A stretch of DNA of 64,000 nt from assembly GCA_032173965.1 (NCBI GenBank), contig CM063290.1:6399501-6463500 (forward strand), given 5' to 3'. Shown here in pieces: positions 38,799 to 53,107 of this stretch. Each line of letters starts with the position of its first letter. Positions within the stretch are counted from its first letter, which is position 1. A model generated the notes under the pieces. It saw only the letters and a list, made by a program, of their open reading frames with translations. It had not been told where the DNA came from and did no database searches. The position numbers and the translations under genes were made by a program. The DNA comes from Sitta carolinensis (taxonomy: Eukaryota > Chordata > Aves > Passeriformes > Sittidae).

Positions 38799-41700
38799 AA
38801 GTTCATGGAAGGACTCCTACTGAGTTAGGCTGCTAGGAAAAGCTGGAAATCTCTTTTCCTCTCTGTAGGCTTTTCAGAGAGTCAGCCAAGGACCAAAATT
38901 AGTATTAGATCACATGGTTTCTCAATCATGGGGTTGGAAGAATGACTATTGAATGGTAAATAGTCAGAGTGAATAGTTTATCCATAGCCCCAACAGGCAG
39001 GAATATGCTGGCATAATGCTTTGGATCCGATTTGAATATAAAAAACCAAAATGCAGAGACATCAAACACTCTTTTGGTACAATTAGTAAAAGTAAAATTG
39101 GACAAAATGCATCAAATAAATTATTGCAAATGCTTTGCCTAATGACTGTTACCACAAAGACAGTCTGCAGTGTCCAAGAAAAACAAGGGCAGAGGATTTC
39201 CGTGCCTGACACGTTCTGATTTTGGTTTAAGCCTGTTTCTCTCTCTTGTTGTTCCCCAAAACCTTGAAGCTTTATACTAAGGAATTGCCACTAACTGGGG
39301 CTTTTTGCATCTGGGAGACCCACTCCATGAGGATTTCTGACAAGAGCCATCACCAACAAGCTAAAAAGGCAAGACAAGCCATAAAGATATTGTTTTATGT
39401 AAAGTCCATCCCCTCTGCAAAGCAAAACTGCATCCCAGAGTGTCCATCAGCCCATGGGTGGGAGGGAGAGAGGACTTCAAGATGCATTTGTCTGTCCCTT
39501 ATAACTTCTTGCCTTTTGCTACAACCCAGTGAATTTTCCAGTTGCCCTTGCTGAGGGCTGCTGAGATATGCACAAATTGATGCTCATGCATGTACACCAT
39601 TTAAAGGAGGGAAAAATCCCAGCTGCAGAGCAACTTCCAAATAACTTATTTCATTCATTCTGTTCTCCAGGTATCTTACTCTTGGTCCTCTGCCACCCCA
39701 CTTTTTGCTAAACAAAATCAAGGCCAGTGTTTTCTCATTCTCATCCTAAAAGAATTTGTACAAAACTATGGCAAACACCTTCAGTTATTGACCCAGGAGC
39801 CCTCCACAACCATGAGTGCTATCACAGGATCACAGAGCAAGCCCTCACTGCTCCCAGAGGCTGCATCCCAGTTTCAACAGGGCCCCTTGCTGGCCCCAGG
39901 AATGGCTGTGCAAGCCCTGCTGGGTGAGTGTGAGTGTCCTCGGGTGGCCAGGGGATATCCAAGACACACCACAGGCCTGCAAATAACTGCTTTGCCTGTT
40001 GAGTGTCTAACCCAAAAGTTAGGGAATGAAAATTTAAAAAAAAATCACTTTGCATTGATGCAAAGCAGCGTTTTTCCATGTTTTCTTGGCAAGAGATAAA
40101 TATGGTAACAAGCCAAAAAAAAAAAAAAAAAAAAAAAAGGGTATCTGTTTAAGATCTGACTAAACAGTCCATTTGCATTTGCTAACCCTTGGCCTGATTG
40201 AAGCTGGCTGCTCTGTACATGAGAATCCCATACAGAATATTTTAAAAAGGAGGCAATTTCTTCCCCCTCCCTTGTTCTCCACCAGGCAAACTCCCAAGCA
40301 CCCTTTGCATTTTCGTGACTCCCTTCCCACCCACGTCTTCCTTTTTCCAAGCTTTCCTTTCTGCTGAGAACCCTCCTCTCTGGGGGGAGATGCTTTGCCA
40401 TAAAGACACGATTGTTCCAGTGTTGGCCTAGTTCAGCATTTGATGTCATTCCCTCAATTACCAACACTGAACTGCCTTTGTATTAAACAGGACAAAAACA
40501 AGGAAATGAATGAAAAATCACATCTACCATGATACAAGAGCCCGTCAGAAACCATCAGACATTCCATTTTCACTCATATCCTCCAGAAAAAATAACCTTT
40601 CCTCAAATTTAGACCTCCGCTGTCAACCACAAGCTGCCCCAAGTAAACTCAAGGAGACAGAGCAAAGAACTGGTTTGGGGCTCTCCTAGGATGCTTTGTG
40701 ACAGCAAATAAGACCATTTTACTGCAAAAATATGAGTATTGTGTGGATATGGAACGTTTCCAAACAAGAGACAAGGTGAATTTCTTACACACTGCAAAAC
40801 TGAATGGTAAATTTTTTTAATAACTACATATGTTTTATTATCTTGGACTTTTTAATGCCTCACATCTCTAATTGTAGTAGTAATTATTAGCTCAGTTAAT
40901 GAAAGCTTTGGAAACAAGATTGTGTGGGAGTATTTCAAGTCATGAGTTAAGTCTTTTAACTCAGTAATTGCCAAGGATTAATTCATTTTTCTGTTTAAGC
41001 ACTGAAAAGCTGGAATATTATTTCCTTGAACTGTATTTGTGCTCGGCAGTTCTGAGTTAATTACAAATCTGTGAACCCCTTTAAATCAAATTCAGAGGTT
41101 TCCAGGTGTACAGATCATGAGGTCCTGGTAAATCCTTCAACATCTGCTTGGGAAGGGATTACTGAACTTGAGTGATGGTGCTGTTCTCCTGAAGGTCGGC
41201 CTGTTATGCATCTACAGCCATTAAAGGCACTACAAGTGCACTGGTAGTAAAAAGCTTAGGCATGTAGAAGTTCTCACATAAATAAGGATTATACTCATGA
41301 ATGTCTGGTTTGAAAATCATCCCCCTTAATTTTTCTGGATGGAAACGAGGTCTTGGTCAAAGCCGTGCAAAAATCCAAGTCAGTGCATAAATTACCAGTT
41401 CACCAGCCACGACTGGTGGAAGAAGCTGCACTTCCATAGGGAACTGTAACAATCTCAGCTCCTCTCTGAGCTGACCTGGGCTGAGGTTTGGCCCATTTCT
41501 GTCAATTCAACTCCATCGTGGCTCTCACCTGAGCAGCGGGGGCTGAAAGAGTGCACAGGAGAGGGACACAGGGAGAGCCGAGGAGGTGCAGAGGACACAC
41601 TGCCCCCGTGGAGCTCGGTCCCTGCACGCTCTCTGTTCCACAGACAGGGGCTGGGGCAGCCCAGCACCCAGCAGCAGCTTCTCTCCTCTCCTGAGTTGCC

Positions 41701-44700
41701 TTTCCCACAGCACTCCCAGCTTCCCTGCCAGGATCAGATGGAGGCAGCTTCCCTCTCAAATACGGATCGACTGAGAACAGGAAAGAGACCAAAAGGGCAT
41801 TATTTTCCCAATGGGAAGGAATAATTTCTTCAAAGCCACTGAGAGCATCTCCTGGAGAGTGCTGATCCTCCTACTGCACATCACCATGGCTCTTTATCTA
41901 CCCTTGGTGGGGATTTCCTCTTCCTTAAGGATGCTCCCAAGCACTAACAAATCCCCAAGCTGCTTCCTGGCACAGTTACCCTTTGCTTTCCTGATTCAGG
42001 GCTTGGCATCTGCTAACCCAGAGCCCTCCTTGCCTTGGGGGACAGCAGGCTTTGCCAGCACAGCACAGCACTCTGCTGATGCCACAGTGGAGGAGGAGCC
42101 ACATCCCCACAGGGAAAGAAGCAGCCGTGTCAGTAAAGGCACTGACATCTGTTCTGGGCCTCATAACACATTTTACAATTCCTGCAATGCACTGAATCCC
42201 ACTCCTGGGTCCTGATCCTTGCTTCCAGCACAATTTCTGTATTTTCTCCACCAAGACTCAACATAAAAGACAAAATTTGATCTAATCTTTTTCTGTTTGT
42301 TTGTTATTGTCAGTTGCTCACAATCTAGGTGAGCAAAGTGGGATGCTGATCCAAGTGGAGAGAGGTGTCTGCTCGCAGCCCTGATGCAGGTGCCTGCACA
42401 GACAATATTGAAAGCACAGTCCTGTACTAGGTATATCCTGTGGCTCTCTCACTCCAAGCTGGAGAGGTTGTCCAGGTTTCCATTCCACATTGTGTGGGAG
42501 AGAAGCCAGCCAGCCCTGGGACATTGATGTTACCCTGGGTCTCACCAAATGGCAGAAAGGGTGGCAGCTACCTAGAAAATGCCCAAATCACTGAGCATAT
42601 CTAATCTTCTCCCTTGGGCTAAGCCTGGCAAGGAGATGAGAGACATTCCAGCATGAAAATTGTTGGAGCAACCTGTTCAGAGACAAATCTACTCAGTTAG
42701 AATCTGGACTGGGGCCAAAAAGAACTCCTCAACTTTCAGCTCTCTCTCTCAACTAGAACATTGTATTCCCATATTTGTTGTGGTCTATTACTCCTTATTG
42801 TTAATTCAAGGTTTATTAAAAATTAACATCTGTTAAGCAGAGACATTAATCTCATCCAGACATTTAAAATTCTTGAGTGCCAATTACCCTGGACTGCTAA
42901 ACCAAAAAGTGTAGCTCTACTAAATCTTGCTGAGCATTTTCTTTAGTGGCTATTAATCTGAAAATTATTTCCTTTTCCTCATCTAGTGTGAGCACAGCTC
43001 TCTGCTGCTGTTTAAAAACAGCACAGAAAATTTTAATCAAACTTGTTTGGTTTTTCTCTGCATCATTACACTAAATTAAATCAATAACTTTCAGGTAGGA
43101 GGGAGAAATCCATGATTTCCTTGTTAGCTCTTTGTGCAATTATCTTTCTTCATTAGAGACACCTGAGACCCATGCCAGTATATATATTAATATATAGTCC
43201 AACCTTTAAACTGCTTTCTTTATTATTCATGGTTTTTTGAGTGCTGTTGCTAACTGTCACATCAGAGGTCTGGCCGGTTATAAGTGGGATCATTAAAAAT
43301 AGTTCATTTTAGGGATAACACAGCACTATTCATATTTTATTCGGTATTTAACAGTCCACAGGAGATTCTCATGCTTTCTCATTTGCCAGATTGTCTCTTC
43401 TAAATGTCATTGTCAACCACTCACATCCAGTTCATCCTCCTGAGCAAAATGGCTTTCATAAACCTACCATAACCAAAGCAGCTAAACAGATGGCAGACTG
43501 CATCCCTGCAATTTCCTCAGGCTTGAGTTTTATCCCTTTAAAATAATAGCTCCCCTTGAAGTAAGTGTGTTCCTTTGTATTAAAACATGAAATATAGTCA
43601 TTAGAGAGGCTATGAAGCAATTCACTCCATCACTGAACGAGCAAGATAAATAAATGCAGGAGCAGGTAAGGAGACTGCAGAGAGTCAGTCCTACACACAC
43701 TGACCCAAGGTGGTCTGGGCTATATGCTGAGAACTAAACTCAAATTTTAAGTTCCTGTGTTTAGACTTACTGGAGAAATGCTTTTCTGGGGCTAATCAAC
43801 TCCCTGTGCCAATTCCTTATGTCACAGAGGTGAAAAGAGTGAATATTTGAGCAGGAGAAATGGAAAGCAGCAGTGCCATCACTGGCACACATGGCTTCAC
43901 ACCCTCTTGCCCCATGGCCTGAGGACAATGGTCACAGTTGCTCCAGGGTGATGTAGAGGCTTCAAGGACATGGGTACTGTTATCTGCTAGTGTGGCCCTT
44001 GTGCTTCTCTCCCACTCAGCCTAAAATCCTCAACCCGAGCCTCACAACAGAGAGGCAGCATCAGGCACGCATGAAATAGAACAAGGAAAGGACAAAAATG
44101 GGTGAAGAAACATGAGTGCCTTTGGATCTGCACTTTGCTCTGAGGAAAAACTAAACTGCATCCCACCTCCTCTGGCCAGAGTCTAAAAATATAAATAAAG
44201 GGGTCCTGCAGTTGGGGTGTGGGCAGACTTGTGCCAACAAAACCATGGTAGCTCCATCCTGGGCAGGACCAGCCTTGCTCTGCTCCCCCTCCTTAATCCC
44301 TCTGCTGTCCTTCTTTCCACATCTGTTCAGAAAAATGACTGAGAAAACCAAAGGTCACTCTGCTGTGACCTTCTCACCCCAGCAGTGTAGACTGTAAACC
44401 CCTTACAGAAAAAAGATATTTGTTCCTCTTGGAAAAAAACAGCTCCAAGCATGGCTTCTTGAAGGGAGACCAAGAAAGCTGTATTTGGTCATGTCAAGAG
44501 ATCCTGCAGTTTAGACCCTGACTTCTAAGAGTTCAGCACCTCTGAACACTCAGGCCAAGCTCCTGAGCTAGTGCCAAGGAGGTGACACATGGCTCTGGGA
44601 CAGCCACTGCTGCCCTGGCTGAGGCTGGTGCTTGGCCAGCCATTGCATCCCAAAGGAGAACTACTGGTCATCCCAAAGGTGCAGCCAAAGGACTAAAAGT

Positions 44701-46470
44701 ACTCCATGCATCAGCCCCTGCCCACTGCTTCTCCAGGAGCAGCTTTCTATTGAGCTTTAACCCCACCAGCATGCTGCTCCTGTTCTTTGAGAAGCCCCAA
44801 CATTGAAAGGCTGCCTGTGAGTGTTCTGTAAACAGGCTAACCTGAAGGCTGGATTAAAAAGGGGAGTAAATAATGTTGGTCTGTGCAGCCAAATCCTAGT
44901 TTGGGATGACTACTTCTGTTTTCATCTCCTTGCCCATCTGATTTATTTCGATTATAAACTCCAACCCTCACTACAGTTTATACAGTTCTTAGTGTAAGGA
45001 GACGTTAATCTCTGTGTGGGTAACTGAGAGTAAAACAACATCACAAGAATATATTAGTTAAAGTGTTCCATTCAAGGAGATTAAGAGAAGATTATACCAT
45101 TATTAAACTTTTTAAAGTTCAATAAATGCTGTCTACATGCCTGTTCCTTTTCCGGGGATATTATTTTTTGCAGGTTTATACAGTGTCCTTGCAATGAGCC
45201 TCGAAGCTCTTCCAAAAGATCTCTCTTCTCTAAACCAGCCACCTTTGGGGCTGGACCATAACAGCTGTTCAACATCACACTGAGGCACGAGTAATAATAG
45301 CACTCACAACACTGACAGAGCATTTTATACTTTCAAAGCACTTAAATGAATTAGTTACACAGCTAAAGTATGGGTTTGGGCAGGATGGGAAAAAGAGAAG
45401 CATATCCAGTGGAAACTATAGGGGAATTTAGGGAAATGTAATGTAATTACCCAGTTTGGAACCTGGCCACAGCAACACTGCTCCAAATGCCATGGGACCT
45501 CTCTGACCACACGTGGTCAGGACCTCAGCTTTGTGTCCGCTCCAGAAGATGAGGACAGCCCTAAAAAAATGTGCTCAGTCATCAGGTACAGGAAAGGGAT
45601 GATTATACAAAATCCTGTTGCTCCCTAGATACCTCATAACTACAGGAGCCCATATCAAATCAGACCCCAGGAACTTCACGTTATTTTCAATTAAACAGTT
45701 CCAACTTTTGAGAATGTTTACAAATGATCCTAAGTCCATTAAATGGTCTTAATTGGGTTAAAATCCCCAAGCAATTACCCATCTCAGGCATTCCCCTCTG
45801 CACCCCCCCAGCACACACTTGTGTACCCTCATTTTGGCTAAAACAAGTACCTCAGGTGGCCGTGTTGCTGAGCTATGGCACTCATATGACTCCATGCCAG
45901 TTTGGACATGTTAATGCCATCTAGACATGCAAATGTCACAGGGGGCTGATTTTAGGATGCACAAAAGAGAGACTAACTGGAAGGAGGGGGCAGGGAGTGA
46001 TTACAATTCCCACTCACCTCAGCAGTGCCTCAGGAGAGAAGGCAAAACACTGACAAAAGGCAGGCAGTCCTGCTGGCAGTGCTTGATGCATGCCACGGGG
46101 CACAGTGGTGGGGACAGGGCCATTGCAGCTTCACAAAATGTGGAGGGTGGTAAACCCCCACGTGCTGATTTGGGGCAGAGCACTCACAGCCTGATGCTTC
46201 TTCACACAGCTGGATCCTGCAAGGTTCAGCTTCCAAGCAATACCTGGATGTGGGTGCTGAGGGAACTTTGGCTGAATTTGAAAGAAAAAAAACACAAGAA
46301 GGAGCTGCTGGCTCCTGCCTTTCCAAGCAGCCTGGGAGCTCAGCTTAGCTCAGAGAGCCCTGGAGCAGCTCTGGGGTGGTCTGGAGGAGAAAGGGCAGAT
46401 GGGAACCTGTCTGGCAGACCAAGCACCAAGGAGCCTCTTGTGCCTGTCAAGGAATTTGGATTCTCAGGTC
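38799..46470. other. Non-coding stretch, no gene recognised
   Basis: Open frames reach 192 codons (plus, 45927-46505) and 140 codons (minus, 40045-40467, with poly-Phe from the A24 run). None is recognised. The part from 42.7 to 43.6 kb is AT-rich and includes a 16-bp perfect palindrome of alternating T/A at 43181-43196. No transposon text is visible. Confidence 0.6.
40115..40138 (+). repeat. A24 homopolymer run
   Basis: Twenty-four consecutive A bases without an upstream polyadenylation signal. Confidence 0.92.
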
Positions 46471-46493
46471 TCATCATCATCAATCATCATCAC
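46471..46493 (+). repeat. Short (ATC)n microsatellite, imperfect
   Basis: Seven ATC-type units with one extra base in the middle. Short and likely stable. Confidence 0.75.
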
Positions 46494-49400
46494 ACTTACT
46501 ACTGAGTGCTGTGAGTGTAGGGAGTAAGGAGCCATTTTACTATAAACATTTTTAAAAAATAAGAGAAAGAAAGTTGGCCCAATTGATACATTTTTCTCAA
46601 AAAAAGTTTTATTTTGTTAACAGAGTTTTCCAGCATGTGGAAAAAGCTCATAAAGGATAGCTCTTGGTAATATCACACTCTCCTCTGACAGACTGCAGGG
46701 ACCAAATCCTCTCATTTATACAACTGTCACATAAGCATCACTCCATCAACTTCCACTGATATATTCGTGATTTTTACTAGAATAAGTATAACCTTAAAGC
46801 TCAGAACTTTGCTTTCATTTTCAACTCCCTAGGATTCTCGTCTCTTGCAGATCATTTAATCCAGAGCAGAGCGTGTCTGGAGTTTATTTACCCAATAAAA
46901 TAATTCTGGTTTTGTTTGGAAACACTGTCCCTTGTGGGGATTCCTCTCCACACCCAAACCACTGCATTTGCCATGCAAACGAGTCCCAAGCTCAGACTGC
47001 CCTGCACACACAGATCCCCTCAGCCCCACCAACACAGCCCCTTTTAAAACAACAATCCTCTGCTTACAGCTCTGTCCTGACAGCTGTAATTAGCTTGTTC
47101 CCTCAGTATTCAGCCTTGACGTGCCTTTAACCATCGCGATGTTGGCAATTCCTTGCTGTGGTTTTCCATGCCTTGATTGAGCAACAGGGGACTGAGCTAC
47201 CCCCAGCACTGGAGGGCAGGGTCCTCCACCCAAAATGACCACACCACAGTAACCACTGTGAGACCTCCAAAGTATCTTCTGTGAAATTAAACTTGGTTTT
47301 GCGCAGTTTAGAGAATTCTTTTATAGGATCAGAACTCATTTGTCCTCACACTATAACTTGGAAGTGACCAAGCAGCAGGCAGGACGAGGAAAGAGGCCTT
47401 TCCTCCTTAGAGGCTGCTGTTTGTTGGGTAAAAATAACAGGTCTAAGTCTAAATTGCTGTGGGTGACTGAACAGAACCCTGCAGGGATGTGGTGTCCAAT
47501 CTCAGCATGATGGATGTGTTCAGCTCTGCCATACGTGTGCTGTAATGAGCTGCCAGGGCACCAGGGCACCAGCAGTGATGCTGATTTGCTTCTACTGAGC
47601 AGGACCCAGTGCCCTGGTTTGGGTAATGAGCTCCCTTGTACACACAGAAACAGGCACAAAAAACTGCTCTGGGTGTCTTCAACAGCACAGGCTCCTGCAA
47701 ACACATCCCATGTGACCTTCTGCCACTACACCACCCTTTCACACATTCTGAAGTTATATTCAATGTCCAGCTCTCATCTCTGAAGTGTTCAGTAGCCCCA
47801 CCCTGGGACACCCATAAAATGTTTTTAGTTCCCAGGTAGAAGGTGTTTCCCACATCACTGTGCTTTGGCACAATGAAATGTTCCCTGAGTGGTGGGTTTG
47901 TCTTTGCAGCGCCAAATTCTTTGCTTGAGGCAGCTGGGGGCGGTGGAACAGACAACTAGAAGGAACAAGCAGTGCAACCCTTCTGGCTCAAGGCTCGTCT
48001 TCCAGAATTAGCGCTTGCTAATGTAAAAAAGTGTGCACATATATTCCTAAAACTCCTCCAAACCCAAGCATTACTAAGCACTCTCTCTCTGAATGCTGTT
48101 CCAGAGGGATGGGGGTGCAGGCAGGCACACTGCAGGAGCTGTGCCCTCACTACCACAGGAGCACGTCAGGAAAACCGTCTCGCAGCAAAAGCTGAAGGGC
48201 ACAATAATCCCAGGGAATCCAGCTGTCTTGGTCATTCCTGTGGCTTTGCCTGGGCTCTTTTTAATGAGACACGAGAGCCCACCATCAGCCTACTCCTCTC
48301 CTTACAGAGAAAGCTTTGCAAGGACACGTGTCTCTCCTGATCCTTATTTCCCTCTTGCCGAAGCCAGGCTCTCCCTCCAGCAGGAGGTGGGAAGAGAACA
48401 GTGCACCAAGTCCTGGTCTTTTCAGAGGCATGACAGTATGATAAACCAGGTTGTAGTGTACAAGGAAAGGAAATGAAAGGCAGCTACAAAGCCTAACAAG
48501 GCCACAATTATCTGGGAGGGTCAGATGCAAATGTGGGGCACAGTGACTTCATGGTGCTGTTAGTGGAGTGCACAAGGGGTCACTCAGTCCATCTGCACAG
48601 CCTTTGTCCCTAGGCCCTCTGCAGCCATGCTGGTGATGTAGGGCACACCCAGTGGCTTTGACTCTGTCAGATGTCACCAAACCAGAGATGCATTTTCTGT
48701 GGATATTTTTAGGTTTTGCAGTTTTTCTAGAAGGGTTCACTGGTTGGATCTAAAGTACTCCCAAGAGAATGGGTATATTTCACGTTTCCTTGTAAGCAGA
48801 GACTTTAAAGACAGCCTTTATGTTATGCCCAGTCAGGCAGGAACTGCAAAAGAAATTAGGGCAGGGTGCTGATACGCTGACTTTATCAGAACCCAAAGTG
48901 ACTTCAGCAGGGGCTGTGCTATGGGCAGAGCTCACCCCGGAGTGAGCAGGGTGAGAGAAAAGGCTGTGTGTGTACAGCCTGCCCTTGGGAGAGCCTGGAG
49001 CACTGTGAATCATCCCTGGTCTTGCTTCAAACCTGCTTTTCTGGCTGCATATTGCTGTAAATAATCACAATATAAAAATGTTGCCACTTACTCCCATAGC
49101 CTTCTTCATTTCCTAGAGAAATAAGCCAGTTTCTGTGCTCATCAGAGGTTTGAGGAAGCCAGGGGACATCCAGAGGAGGTCTGATTCCCAAAGCAGCAGA
49201 CACCAATAGTGCACCTGGCTTTGTTTCAGCACTGTTTTGTTACGTGCCCAGGTCTCCTTGGTAGCACTGGAGCTCGGGCACAGAGCAGGTTGTCACTCCC
49301 TGAGCTGTGCCCCCAGGGAGGGAATACCCTCAGCAGGACTGGGGAGCACTGCATCCCTCACTCCACATCCCTCTCCACACTTCCACGCAACTTTCTTTTG

Positions 49401-52400
49401 CATCAACCCATTTTCCTTTGCTAGATAAGTTATCTTTCAGTGAAAGGAAGGGAATTAGGTTTCATCAACGAGCTTTTCAACAAGTTGTCACCACCTCAAT
49501 GATTTAGGGTAGGCAGAACACCTCATTTTCCCAGTTGCCCTCATGCCACCGCAAGCTGCCAGGCAGTGTGAAAGCATAGCCCACTATAGCATCTGGAAAG
49601 GTCAGAGTTGAAATGTTTTCACAGAAAGATAATCAAGCCATAAGATAAATGCCTCATCAGGAGGAAATGTCAGCTCCTGAATGAGGACAGTTATTATATA
49701 AGACATTTCTTTACCTAAAGGAAGCAGGTTAATATACCTCCAAATTACTATTTATCACACCATATAATGTTCAATTTCCAGTGTAATTTCCACCATGCTT
49801 TCTATTGCATGTGTGGAAATCAATTCAGAGATGAGTGAATCCTTTCTTCTGTGTGTTTACAGCAGCAAGTAAACTAATTAGGAAATGCCACAACAAAGAG
49901 AAAGATCACGTAACAAAGAAAAATAATAATGTCAGAAGGGCTTTTAAAAAATTGTCAGCCCTATGCAAGTCCTTGTATGTTCAAATTTAGCAAATCACTT
50001 TAAGACATCATCTTCTGCAGCTTTAATAGGAAAGACTCAAGAGGGAGTGTGCTTGGCTTCCAGCGGGGAAGGTAGAGGGGCACAGTGGAGAGGAGTTCAG
50101 AGCAAAGAGCTTGCAAGGAGCACAAAAAGCATTTAAAAAAATGTCTCCAAGGACTCATCAGCAGATGGGAAGTATAAAAGAATGAGAGAGCTCACACAGG
50201 AGCCCTGGGAGAAGAGTCAGTGGCGGTTCGTTGTGAAGGAGGCCGACAACTGTGTAAGAATTGGAGAGGTCTGGGAAAAAAACACAAAAGCACTGCAAGG
50301 AAAGAGGGCAATGCTGCTCAGAAGAGCTGAAAAGTTAAAGCCAAGTGCCTTTAAGAGTGCCACACATTAGGAGAGTGATGGAGTGACAGTGGATTTGAGA
50401 GTCTCAGAATGAGGAGTAATTTCCTTTCAGGAAATATGCGACCTTTAAAAAATTCCATTGATGAACACTTTCCAACAGGCTCTAAAAAAAAACCAAAAAA
50501 CAAACAAAAAAAACCCCCAACTCTTTTCAAGCTTTTAAATGACTTGCAAAGCAGCCTAGATTATTTTTACTGCAATGTCCTTCTGCTTTTCCTGGGCTGA
50601 AAGTCCTCCTTCCCAGGCCTGCAGTATGCAGTTACAGGAGCCTGCTCACAGGGTGTGCTGAGGCCAATGCCTCTGAAAGCCCTCCCTGCACAGCCTCTCT
50701 GGTACCTGGGAATAAACCTCACCAGCGTAACCACTTCTTCAGCAATTAAAGAGAAAATAAATGATCCTCAGATGTGCTGCTTAGAACCCCACAGACTTAA
50801 CATTGTAATATTGCAGAGCTCTGCCCTGATTTCACTCTCATTTTTACATTTCCAAAAGGTATTCTGTGACCAGCTCCCAGGCATCTCACACCTGATCAGG
50901 AGATCCAAACCAGGTCTATTTCCTCCTCAACAACTCTCAAGTCATTCAAGAGATGTATATTTTTTTGCCTTGCTGACAAGATCTACTCTGGGCTGTGTTG
51001 TTTCTCACCCACCACCTTGCTCTAATAACAGTTACATTTTACAATTTTGAAAAGCTGTCAACATCATCGATCTTCCAGACTGAATGCCCTTGTCTTCTAT
51101 TATATGTGTTGAATTGCTTGTGCCACAATTAAGTCTTTATTTGGCTGAAGGCAGCTTACCTGCATGGCAGCGTGTCATTTGCTCTCTAGCAGAGTAATAA
51201 TGGTGTAGAGCTAAAAATACATATGTACATTAAAAAAAAAAAAAAAAAAAGACTCCAGCAGGGTCTTGTAAGATGGACACTCTCCGCATGGTAAACTATC
51301 ACTCTGGTGGGATAATTGGTTTGGTTTGATCAAAACTGCGTGCTCTTACAGAACAGAGCGTCTGGCAGTACTCACAGCTCAGCATTAAAGAGAAGATTGT
51401 CTTTGTCAGATCTGTCATGAAAACTGGAAAAGGAGAGACTGGACTGCACTGAGCAAAAATGAAGGGATGTCCTCTAAATCCAAAAGACTGTGTGCCTTAT
51501 TTATCCTGGTGCGGCACATTTAGTCTCTACTGTAAGTTCTCTGTGATCTCTTTTGATATCTTCTGTTAAAGAGAAGGAAAGCTGCTAGCAAAGACATCCC
51601 ACAGAAGGCCTATCCATTTCTTCCTGCCTCTTTAGAAAGGCCACAGTGACCTGAGCACTGCTAACTCATGCAGGCAATGAAAAATGAAATAATGCTGCCT
51701 GCACCATTAATTGCAAAATGCAATTGTTTTATTGCCACCTAGAAAAATGACTCTTCAGGTCTACAGCTGACACAGCCCAGGTTTGCACATAGGAAAGGTG
51801 CAGAGAATATGGCAATTAGCATCCCTGATGGCCTCATCTCCAGCTAGAGCTCTTCCAAGCATTGGGTCCTGCTTGGGCTGCAGCACCACTTCCAGAAAAA
51901 CACCCCACCTTGGTGGCAATCCTGTGAACACACAGCTTGCACTGCCCAGTGCTGCTTGTTTCTGAAGCCATCTGCACTCCCCACAACCAGCATGCCTCAC
52001 AGCAAGTTACTGGTTATTCATCCTATCTCCCAGACTATCTGCACCTGGATCTTTTGTGGTGACTCTAACACTGCTGGCATTTAATAAAATCCATGCCTCA
52101 CTTGACAGACATTTGTAAAAGATGTTATGTTTTGATTTGCAGAACAAAACCCAATTTGGTCTAGAATCCTGCCATCTGGTGACTCCAAATAATTTTTTGC
52201 ATATGGTTACAAAGGCTTGTGTCTTTTACTTTGCTTTACCACTTGTCATGTATCTGTCCTTCCACAGCCCTTTACTCTGTGTATTGCAAAACCCTTTGTA
52301 TAAAAAAGGTCCTTTCAGCTGAACACAGCACTTTTGTCTTCATTTTACAAGCAGAGATACGATGACGTACAAGGGCAAGAGCCTTGGCCAAAATCACTCA

Positions 52401-53070
52401 GCACGTCAGAAAAAAGGATGCTGTCCAACTCTGAGTTTTCTGCAGCCACATTCAAACAACACTACCATCAGCTCACTAACAGGCTTGTTTTGTTTTAATA
52501 AGGTAAACTTCTCTGCTAAAACAAAACCAGAAATAGAAAAAATCAGATGGTGTCTTCATGATATTAGACAGGAGATTATCTTGACAAATGTTGATTTTGT
52601 CCTACTGCTCGGTGTAGCGAAATAGAAATAGGCTTAGAAAAGAGCTGGCATGAGCTCTGCCCCAGGTGCCCTCTCATTCCAAACTCTGCTGTCTCTGTTA
52701 AAGTCTGACAGCAAGAGCCTGCCTGTTGTCCCAGCCCACACAAAACCAGGACACCTCCCGATTTCAGGCCCAGAAACAAGAGGAAAACTCAACACAGGGG
52801 CTGAATGAGTATCACTGAGTGATGCAAATAATCTTTGATTAAGATTCAGATCACGTAATTCACACACACGTGCTCTCCTGCAGCAGGCACGGGGGCCAGC
52901 TCTGCAGCTCCTACCTCAGCCTTCAGGGCCACCAGGAGAGTTACACCTCCCAAGGACACATGCCATGATTCTTTCATTGGCAAAGTCCAACAGGTGCCAC
53001 AATGACATGAGCAGTGGAGATGTCGAACAGTGTCAGGCTTGTTCACAAATGGGGGAAAATGCAATCCCAG
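46494..53070. other. Non-coding stretch, no gene recognised
   Basis: Longest frames are 168 codons (minus, 47449-47955) and 131 codons (plus, 50655-51050); none is recognised. A C/A-rich patch lies at 50484-50518 and an A19 run at 51232-51250. No CR1 text was seen in this 6.5-kb stretch. Confidence 0.6.
51232..51250 (+). repeat. A19 homopolymer run
   Basis: Nineteen consecutive A bases after an AT-rich segment; no AATAAA in the preceding 30 bases. Confidence 0.9.
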
Positions 53071-53107
53071 AGAGGGAGGGAAGGAAGGGAGGAAGGGAGG
53101 AAGGGAG
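53071..53107 (+). repeat. GGAAGGGA-type purine tract
   Basis: Thirty-seven consecutive purines built from GGGA and GGAA units with local mirror symmetry. Such tracts can form intramolecular triplexes (H-DNA). It is a low-complexity repeat with no gene attached. Confidence 0.88.

Noticed and set aside
43181..43196. Perfect 16-bp TA palindrome
   Set aside because: Alternating T/A sequence is self-complementary by nature and common in AT-rich DNA.
45927..46505. 192-codon plus-strand frame
   Set aside because: Unrecognised, without repeats or motifs; its end runs through an ATC microsatellite read as Ile/His.
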